This document shows positions 1 through 4,869 of a stretch of DNA of 12,045 nt, one piece after another. A model generated the notes under the pieces. The model did no database searches, was not told the origin of the DNA, and was given only the letters and a program-made list of their open reading frames with translations. This DNA comes from Oscillospiraceae bacterium (GTDB taxonomy: Bacteria > Bacillota > Clostridia > Oscillospirales > Ruminococcaceae), in NCBI GenBank assembly GCA_017410745.1, contig JAFPPJ010000319.1:1-12045 (forward strand), read 5' to 3'. Positions within the stretch are counted from its first letter, which is position 1. Each line of letters starts with the position of its first letter. Made by a program: the position numbers and the translations under genes.

Positions 1-57
1 GGCACAGGTTCTGACTGGAAGGTTGACCTCGCTTCTGCAGTTGCTACACAGGCATAA
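1..57 (+). CDS. 3' end of an unidentified gene
   Basis: The only frame that reads cleanly into the terminator hairpin starts at base 1. It encodes 18 residues ending in DLASAVATQA, with a TAA stop at 55-57. The codons are GCT/TCT/GTT-rich, as in well-expressed genes. An intrinsic terminator follows about 40 nt downstream, which supports this as a true gene end. The fragment is too short to assign a family. The main uncertainty is that the call rests on frame and terminator position alone. Confidence 0.55.
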   Translation, partial: GTGSDWKVDLASAVATQA

Positions 58-95
58 TCTGAGTGTAAGCTAAACTTAAACTTAAAACTCATAGG

Positions 96-125
96 ATCGC
101 ACCCCGAACGGGGTGCGATTTTTTT
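96..125 (+). terminator. Rho-independent terminator of the upstream gene
   Basis: A perfect 10-bp stem (ATCGCACCCC / GGGGTGCGAT) with a GAAC tetraloop is followed by an uninterrupted run of seven T. This is a textbook intrinsic terminator. It separates the truncated upstream gene from the next transcription unit. Confidence 0.95.
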
Positions 126-201
126 GGTATAAGCAGACTTAGAGCTGCTGCCGCAATTTGATCTAGATATTTGCAGGGCGCATAGAATATCGGTGCATCT
201 A

Positions 202-239
202 TTGCATTTACATATATAGTATGCTATAATAAGCATACT
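202..239 (+). promoter_or_regulatory. Sigma-A-type promoter with palindrome over the -10 (LURP-one gene)
   Basis: The -35 is TTGCAT (202-207) and the -10 is a perfect TATAAT (225-230), with a 17-nt spacer. A perfect 8-bp inverted repeat, AGTATGCT (218-225) and AGCATACT (232-239) separated by 6 nt, straddles the -10 and the expected start near 237. This is the usual place for a repressor operator. The same repeat could instead form a small hairpin. Predicted leader length to the ATG at 268 is about 31 nt. Confidence 0.8.
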
Positions 240-267
240 GCCGGAGGGCAGAGAAAGAAGGGGTAAT

Positions 268-873
268 ATGGGAGTATTTTCGAGTGTACACCGTTTCCGT
301 GAGACGGGGGAACAGGCTAATGTAAACAATGTGGAGCGGTTTGGCGTGCCGCATCATTCGCTGTTCACATCGACTAAGGTGCTGTCGCTGCACCATCACA
401 TAGATATCACGGATGAGAATGAGCGGATAGTGTATCAGGCCGATACGCAGTTCCCGTCGCTGCACGACAAGACGGATATAAAGGATGCGGCGGGAAGACA
501 GGTGGCACATATCGAGAGCAAGCTGCTGTCGATGCATGAGCGCCATTTCGTGACGATGTGGGACGGACTCAGGTTCGAACTTTCAAACGAGCTTTTCCAC
601 CTGGTAAAGGATATAACCAATATCGAGGGGCTGGGCTGGCAGCTTCAGGGCAATATACTGGGTCTGAACTTCGAGCTCTATGACAGAGACGGCAGCATCA
701 TCGCAGTGATAAGTCAGAAGATGATGTCGCTGCATGACAAATACTGTGTGGATATATACCGTCCGGAGCTTGAGCAGTTAGTCGTTGCGATACTCATAAC
801 ACTGCAGCATATGGTCAGCGACAGGGAGGCCTCATCGTCTGCCGCTTCTTCGTCATCATCATCGGGCTCGTGA
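268..873 (+). CDS. LURP-one-related / tubby C-terminal-like protein
   Basis: This encodes a 201-aa soluble protein with no signal peptide or membrane segment. It shows the spaced strand pattern of the LURP-one-related (YxjI/DUF567-type) fold, a phospholipid-scramblase/tubby-like beta barrel. Strand motifs recur about every 25-30 residues: LSLHHHIDI (39-47), FPSLHDKTDI (62-71), LSMHERHFV (87-95) and MSLHDKYCVDI (153-163). Bacterial members have no well-established function; lipid or membrane-surface binding is only suggested by the fold. The C-terminus (188-201) is a low-complexity Ser-rich tail with no fold of its own. AAGGGG at 258-263 lies 4 nt before the ATG, with a second purine block (GGAGGG) just upstream. 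The gene appears monocistronic, driven by the promoter at 202-230, and no clear terminator follows it. Family assignment is from pattern recognition. Confidence 0.8.
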   Translation: MGVFSSVHRFRETGEQANVNNVERFGVPHHSLFTSTKVLSLHHHIDITDENERIVYQADTQFPSLHDKTDIKDAAGRQVAHIESKLLSMHERHFVTMWDGLRFELSNELFHLVKDITNIEGLGWQLQGNILGLNFELYDRDGSIIAVISQKMMSLHDKYCVDIYRPELEQLVVAILITLQHMVSDREASSSAASSSSSSGS

Positions 874-936
874 TAGGTGCTGACAGGGGGCGGGGAAAAG
901 ACCGCAATTTGTGAATAGACTTGACCGATGGTGCGG

Positions 937-945
937 TGATATAAT
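937..945 (+). promoter_or_regulatory. Extended -10 promoter of the DUF4867-like gene
   Basis: TGATATAAT is a perfect extended -10 (TGn plus TATAAT at 940-945). The upstream -35 match is poor: TAGACT at 916-921 with an 18-nt spacer. A TTGACC at 921-926 is spaced only 13 nt away and is unlikely to work. The promoter lies before the ATG at 1004 and after the in-frame GTG at 911, so translation should begin at 1004. Confidence 0.65.
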
Positions 946-1003
946 GTGTACATCGAAAGCATTGACCCGTGGCACGGGCACTTTATCGGAGGAGGATAAA
1001 CAT

Positions 1004-1624
1004 ATGAAGATCTATTCAGTAAACGATCCGGAATTCAAGCCCTACGGAAAAGTACTTGGCTATAATACGTCCTGCCTTGTCAAGGCACTGGATGAAGCTA
1101 CTCCGCTTCCGGATGGCGTCGAGTATGTAATGAGCTGCGCAGCACTGGAATATACCTGTGATTTCGGTGTGCTGCAGAACAATGCCTACGGCGGTATGCC
1201 GATCCAGATCGGCTATTGCAACGGCCATAACAACAAGCTCAACTGCCTGGAATATCACCGCGACAGCGAGCTGAACATCGGTTCTACCGATTTCATCCTT
1301 TTGCTTGCAAAGGCAGATGATATAGTTGACGGCAAGCTGGATACCTCTAAGGTAAAGGCGTTCCTCGCAAAGAAGGGACAGGTGGTCGAGGTTTACGAGA
1401 CCAGCCTGCACTATGCTCCCTGCTCGGCAGCAGAGGGTGAGGGCTTTAAGGTAGCGATAGTGCTTCCTAAGGGGACCAACGGTCCGGTGCCGGCTCTGAC
1501 CGCAAAGAACGAGGAGGACAAGTGGCTGACAGCTTGCAATAAGTGGCTGCTCGCACATCCCGAGTCCGCAGAGGCTAAGCAGGGCGCATACGTTGGACTC
1601 ATAGGCGAGAACATCACCGTCTGA
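1004..1624 (+). CDS. DUF4867-family, possibly cupin-like protein
   Basis: This encodes a 206-aa protein starting at ATG 1004. GGAGGAGGA (988-996) sits 7 nt before it, and the promoter -10 at 940-945 rules out the longer in-frame start at 911. The opening (MKIYSVNDPEFKPYGKV) and overall length resemble the uncharacterised DUF4867 proteins of Firmicutes. Residues 70-100 (GYCNGHNNKLNCLEYHRDSE then a strand LNIGSTDFILLL) and 127-140 (VVEVYETSLHYAPC) look like the two cupin motifs. Candidate metal ligands are His85, Glu89 and His136. Some cupins are sugar isomerases or sugar-acid enzymes, and I recall DUF4867 genes near sugar-utilisation genes, but no enzyme activity can be assigned here. Codon use (AAG, ATC, GCT/GCA) is more biased than in the neighbours, suggesting decent expression. 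Monocistronic. Confidence 0.75.
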   Translation: MKIYSVNDPEFKPYGKVLGYNTSCLVKALDEATPLPDGVEYVMSCAALEYTCDFGVLQNNAYGGMPIQIGYCNGHNNKLNCLEYHRDSELNIGSTDFILLLAKADDIVDGKLDTSKVKAFLAKKGQVVEVYETSLHYAPCSAAEGEGFKVAIVLPKGTNGPVPALTAKNEEDKWLTACNKWLLAHPESAEAKQGAYVGLIGENITV

Positions 1625-1642
1625 TATCCGCAATATACAACA

Positions 1643-1668
1643 ACTCCCGAAGCGTTCGCTTCGGGAGT
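1643..1668 (+). terminator. Terminator hairpin after the DUF4867-like gene
   Basis: A perfect 11-bp stem, ACTCCCGAAGC / GCTTCGGGAGT, has a GTTC loop and begins 18 nt after the stop codon. The T-tract on the plus strand is weak (ATTCAT). On the minus strand the stem is followed by TTGTTG, so it may serve as a back-up terminator for the convergent adhesin gene as well. Confidence 0.7.
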
Positions 1669-1679
1669 ATTCATATGCG

Positions 1680-1714
1680 AAAACGGCGTATCCGAAAAGT
1701 ATCGGATACGCCGT
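1680..1714 (-). terminator. Terminator of the adhesin gene
   Basis: A perfect 13-bp stem (1683-1695 with 1702-1714, arm ACGGCGTATCCGA) with a 6-nt loop lies 5 nt past the end of the minus-strand adhesin gene. Read on the minus strand, the stem runs into TTTT. With the neighbouring hairpin at 1643-1668 it forms a double convergent terminator. Confidence 0.8.
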
Positions 1715-1719
1715 GAGCT

Positions 1720-4440
1720 TTATGCTCTCTTGCGGGATGCGATGCATACTGCGCCGGCAGCGAGCATTATGGTGATGAGTATCACAACAGAGGCGGTGCC
1801 TTCTGTCGGTGTGTCGGTGATGCCTGCGCCTGCAGCTACATCCTCGGCATTCTCACTGATGCCGCTGTCCGAGGGGTCGGTGGACTTGTTGGTGTCGGTT
1901 GTCTTGTCACCCTTTATGGTCTGTACGAGGGAGGGAGCGCTTGAGGATACGGTGCTCGATCCCGGGTAAGATGAGCTGTACATACCGGAGTCATTCGTGG
2001 GATTGTAGATCAGCTTGCCTGTGATGATCTCGGTGTCTTCGACCAAGAGAACGCCGTCGTTTGATACCTTTGCGGATGTCTTCACCTTTCCGTCCTCGCC
2101 TATTGTGAAGGATATGTCGGTGGCGATGTCATAGCCTGTGGGAGCGACTGTCTCGCGGAGAGTGTAGCTCTCGCCTATGACAAGACCCTCTATCAGGTGC
2201 TTATCTGTGGTGGAATCCCATTCCTCCACTACATTGCCCGCAAAGTCTATTACCTGCAGGTGTGCGCCTTCAAGCTCCTTTTCGTTCGCGATATCCACCT
2301 TGGATACATATATCTTTGTAAGCTCATCCTTGATGAGGAGCACGCCGTTATCCACGGTGCCGTCGGTGGTGATGGTGCCGTCTGCGGCTACCGAGAAGGA
2401 TATGTCGGTGGTGATGGTGTAGCCTGCGGGAGCGACTGTCTCGCGGAGAATGTATTTATCATCGGCGATAAGGCCGTTTATCTCGTGGGGCTTGTCTGTG
2501 GAATCCCATTCCTCTACTACATTGCCTGCCGCATCTATCACCTGCAGATGCGCACCTTCAAGCTCATCCTCTCCGGATATGTCGGTCTTGGATATCCTGA
2601 TGGATGCGGTGCTGATGGAATCCTCTACGGTGATTATCGTATTGCCGTCGGCATCGGTGGTGGTCTTGCCGCCTGTTACGGTGATAGTGCCGTCGGCAGC
2701 TATACGGAAGGATATCTCGGATGTTATGTCATAGCCTGCGGGAGCAGATGTCTCACGGAGTATGTAGTCGGTCTCGGTCTTGAGGCCTGTGATGACCTCG
2801 GGAGCAGTGCCGGAGATCCATTCCTTTACGGGTGTGTCGGAGCCGTCTTCGAATATCTTGAGCTCTGCGCCCTCAAGCTCGTCCTCGGTGTCTATCTGTA
2901 CCTTGGATACCTTGAAGGAGGTGAGGCTGTCCTCGATAAGGATAACAGTGTCGCCCTGACCGTCGGTATCTGTGGATACGTCACTGCCTACGGTGACGGT
3001 GCCGTCCATATTAAGTGTGAATTCAACGTCCGTTGTGATGGTGTAGCCCTCGGGAGCAACATCCTCGCGGAGGGTGTATGTGCCTGCGGAAAGGCCGATG
3101 ATCTCGTGTACCTTTTCGTTCTCGTCGGATACCCAGTCATAGACGCTGTCGCCGTTGCTGTCGATAACGGAGATATGCGCACCTTCAAGCTCTTCCTTGC
3201 TGGTGATGTCTACCTTGGATACCTTTACGCAGCTTTCGTCGTTTGCGATCTCGGCTTCTCTGCCGTTTACGATAAGTGCGCTGTTGCTGGTCTCTATGTC
3301 GTAATCAGAGTTGATGTAGAACTCGATGTCGCCGCCCGCAGAGGTCGCATATCCGTCGGGTGCGGTGGTCTCACGCAGAGTGTATGTATTGCCGGAGTAT
3401 ACGTTTTTGAGTATGTGTGCGGTGCCGTCGGATTCCCAGCTGTCTATCATATTGCCGTTTGCATCATAGAGCTCGAACTTGGCGCCTGAAAGACCCTTGC
3501 CGTTGGCATCGACCTTTGTGATGGTCACGTCCTTGAATGCAGCGCCCAGTATATTCTGCACATCGTTGCCGTTATGCGTGGAATCGGTGTAGTATACCCA
3601 TGCGTCCCAGCCCTCTGCAGCATAGTCGGGGAGCTGCGTGTCGATGAAGTCCATGAGGGGCTTGTATACAACGTTGAAAAGGCTGTGCTCCTCGCTTCCG
3701 GGGATCGGGTTGTCAACGGTATACGCCTTGTAGTAGGTCTTTACCTCTTCAAAGTTGTAGCGGTCATTGCTTCCGGTGACTCTGCCGTCGTCCCTTATCC
3801 ACTGATCCCATTCAGCCTGGCCATGAACAAGGCCCCAGATGACGTACTGGTAATTGGTTCGGGTGAAATATGCCATCCCGTCTGCAAACTGCCACTTGGC
3901 AGTCTCGAACTGCGCATCGGTGATAAGGTTCCTGTCGTGGAAATCCTTGACCTCTTCGTAGTTGTGGTCTCCGCCGCGGATATATATGTCTCTGCCGCTG
4001 GACAGCTGTTTGTTGGCATAGAGCGCGTCTATATTGTCAACGAACCACTGCTTGTGCTCGGTAAGGTCGAGATTTCTGATGAATGTCTGTATCTCGTCCT
4101 TTGCAATGACAGCCTTGAGGAGCCTTGACTTCATATCATCGCTGAATACGCGGGGATAGTGCTCCGGCTTTTGATAATCCACTGCCTCGGAAAGACGCAT
4201 CCTCGTGAATACATCCTGGTCGGTGGCATTGTTGTAAGGAGAAGCGGCGTTGCCATCCAGGCAGTATGCAAAGCCGGGTATCGTGTTGCCGAAGCTGTCG
4301 GTCACGATGTCCTCCTTGTTGTGTCCGGCAATGTAGAATGTGTCTTGATCCGCATCAGCGGCATAGACCTTGCCGAATGCCTCTGTCGGGATGAACATCA
4401 TTATAGTTGCCACAAATAATGCCCATAATCGTTTTTTCAT
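1720..4440 (-). CDS. Thioester-domain, CnaB-repeat cell-surface adhesin
   Basis: This 906-aa protein is built as a Gram-positive adhesin. A signal peptide covers residues 1-28 (KKR, hydrophobic core, likely cut after VYAA). Residues about 35-300 form a probable thioester domain: Cys60 in FAYCLD and Gln198 in YQYVIW, matching the TQxA-type motif. Such domains can bond covalently to host ligands. Five CnaB/SpaA-type domains follow (about 303-401, 404-505, 508-608, 612-706, 708-803). Each keeps the isopeptide triad: Lys309/Glu357/Asn400, Lys409/Glu459/Asp504, Lys513/Glu563/Asp607, Lys618/Glu667/Asp705 and Lys714/Glu763/Asp802. A Ser/Thr-rich stalk (about 812-880), a hydrophobic helix (883-901) and an RKR tail end the protein. 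No canonical LPXTG is present; TPTEG (877-881) sits in its place. The start is supported by AGGGGG at 4448-4453, 7 nt from the ATG. The target is unknown; no sortase gene is in the window. Confidence 0.92.
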   Translation of the reverse strand: MKKRLWALFVATIMMFIPTEAFGKVYAADADQDTFYIAGHNKEDIVTDSFGNTIPGFAYCLDGNAASPYNNATDQDVFTRMRLSEAVDYQKPEHYPRVFSDDMKSRLLKAVIAKDEIQTFIRNLDLTEHKQWFVDNIDALYANKQLSSGRDIYIRGGDHNYEEVKDFHDRNLITDAQFETAKWQFADGMAYFTRTNYQYVIWGLVHGQAEWDQWIRDDGRVTGSNDRYNFEEVKTYYKAYTVDNPIPGSEEHSLFNVVYKPLMDFIDTQLPDYAAEGWDAWVYYTDSTHNGNDVQNILGAAFKDVTITKVDANGKGLSGAKFELYDANGNMIDSWESDGTAHILKNVYSGNTYTLRETTAPDGYATSAGGDIEFYINSDYDIETSNSALIVNGREAEIANDESCVKVSKVDITSKEELEGAHISVIDSNGDSVYDWVSDENEKVHEIIGLSAGTYTLREDVAPEGYTITTDVEFTLNMDGTVTVGSDVSTDTDGQGDTVILIEDSLTSFKVSKVQIDTEDELEGAELKIFEDGSDTPVKEWISGTAPEVITGLKTETDYILRETSAPAGYDITSEISFRIAADGTITVTGGKTTTDADGNTIITVEDSISTASIRISKTDISGEDELEGAHLQVIDAAGNVVEEWDSTDKPHEINGLIADDKYILRETVAPAGYTITTDISFSVAADGTITTDGTVDNGVLLIKDELTKIYVSKVDIANEKELEGAHLQVIDFAGNVVEEWDSTTDKHLIEGLVIGESYTLRETVAPTGYDIATDISFTIGEDGKVKTSAKVSNDGVLLVEDTEIITGKLIYNPTNDSGMYSSSYPGSSTVSSSAPSLVQTIKGDKTTDTNKSTDPSDSGISENAEDVAAGAGITDTPTEGTASVVILITIMLAAGAVCIASRKRA
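2032..3534 (-). repeat. Five tandem CnaB/SpaA domain repeats in the adhesin
   Basis: This coding region holds five repeats of about 95-102 codons, at approximately 3238-3534, 2926-3231, 2617-2919, 2323-2607 and 2032-2319 in protein order. Each has a SKVD/TKVD-like Lys strand, LEGA (LSGA in the first), an EW/SW turn, LRE(T/D)xAPxGY carrying the catalytic Glu, and an Asn/Asp in the last strand. Repeats 4 and 5 are nearly identical over LEGAHLQVID-(A/F)-AGNVVEEWDST, which differs at one residue. This points to recent duplication or conversion. The first repeat is the most divergent. Confidence 0.88.
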
Positions 4441-4480
4441 TGTTTAACCCCCTATATAATAGTATCAGACATACAGATGT

Positions 4481-4509
4481 ATTTTAACATATTGCGGCAT
4501 TATAGTCAA
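4481..4509 (-). promoter_or_regulatory. Promoter of the adhesin gene
   Basis: On the minus strand, TTGACT (4509-4504) and TAAAAT (4486-4481) are separated by 17 nt. A TG at 4489-4488 makes an extended -10. Both hexamers match 5 of 6 consensus bases. The expected transcript start is near 4474, giving a leader of about 34 nt ahead of the ATG at 4440. Confidence 0.75.
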
Positions 4510-4636
4510 TCAAAACAACCGCGTTTGTTCAAAATCAAGGTTTTGTACAAATAGTAAACGAATAATAGCCGCTTTGTTGTGAGAAATGGCGAACGGACAT
4601 GCTCTCCCATGCTGCCCGATATCGGCTCAGCCTGCC

Positions 4637-4665
4637 TTGACAAGACGGGATGGATGTGGTATATT
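4637..4665 (+). promoter_or_regulatory. Promoter of the LacI-GGDEF gene
   Basis: A perfect TTGACA (4637-4642) is followed 17 nt later by TATATT (4660-4665, 5 of 6). A TATAAT at 4666-4671 is also present but sits 23 nt from the -35, so the 17-nt arrangement is preferred. Start near 4672 gives a leader of about 200 nt, long enough for regulation at the RNA level. Confidence 0.75.
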
Positions 4666-4671
4666 TATAAT

Positions 4672-4869
4672 CGGAGAAGAGTAATACTATTCATAGTGTA
4701 ACTATTTCCTCATCGGAGCAGTAAGATCCTATTTCCTCCTCGATCTATAGACGATCTCCATCCGCAAAACCGCATATGTTCAAGCTTTTGCAGATGTTTC
4801 TCCTCTATAGATCGGTCGGAAATCAGTAGAAGCGGATCAATGATCGTATACGATCGTTTCGGAGGCAAT
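4672..4869 (+). promoter_or_regulatory. Structured 5' leader of the LacI-GGDEF gene
   Basis: An 11-bp inverted repeat (CGATCTATAGA 4741-4751 with TCTATAGATCG 4804-4814) encloses a second imperfect stem (CATCCGCAAAA 4759-4769 with TTTTGCAGATG 4786-4796, one mismatch). A perfect 14-bp palindrome GATCGTATACGATC (4842-4855) ends 5 nt before the ribosome binding site GGAGG (4861-4865). The strand CCTCC-T-CGATC (4735-4745) could instead pair with GATCG-TTTC-GGAGG (4852-4865), hiding the ribosome binding site. The two pairings compete for CGATC at 4741-4745. This resembles a cis-acting regulatory leader, but no ligand class was recognised and the folding was done by eye. Confidence 0.45.

Larger units (their letters stand above)
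4441..4869. other. Divergent control region between the adhesin and the LacI-GGDEF gene
   Basis: This 429-nt stretch has no supported gene. It holds back-to-back promoters: minus at 4481-4509 and plus at 4637-4665. Between them lie an 11-bp inverted repeat with one mismatch (TTTGTTCAAAA 4524-4534 and TTTTGTACAAA 4541-4551), a 10-bp palindrome CCGATATCGG (4616-4625), and two similar CCGC(G)TTTGTT copies at 4519-4529 and 4569-4578. Downstream of the plus promoter is a leader of about 200 nt, described separately. No known riboswitch consensus was recognised. Confidence 0.6.

Noticed and set aside
666..873. Terminator after the LURP-one gene
   Set aside because: No hairpin with a T-tract was found between its end and the next promoter; read-through into the DUF4867-like gene remains possible.
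911..1003. Longer start (GTG at 911) for the DUF4867-like gene
   Set aside because: The extra 31 codons cover the promoter -10 (940-945) and have no ribosome binding site, while ATG 1004 has GGAGGAGGA at 7 nt.
1016..1747. 243-codon minus-strand open frame over the DUF4867-like gene
   Set aside because: It lies antisense to a well-supported gene, has no ribosome binding site or family resemblance, and crosses both terminator hairpins.
2197..3489. 430-codon plus-strand open frame inside the adhesin gene
   Set aside because: It is a shadow of the repeated CnaB coding sequence; its Gly/Val/Tyr/Cys-rich product mirrors the antisense codons and has no start signals.
4672..4869. c-di-GMP riboswitch upstream of the GGDEF gene
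   Set aside because: It would fit the context, but the conserved GGNCACGCA...GCAAA-type core of class I is not visible, and I see no match to class II. It is kept only as an unclassified structured leader.
4840..4869. Upstream ATG (4840) as start of the LacI-GGDEF protein
   Set aside because: No good ribosome binding site precedes it, the 10 extra residues are encoded by the palindrome and the GGAGG, and the LacI-like fold begins after the ATG at 4870.
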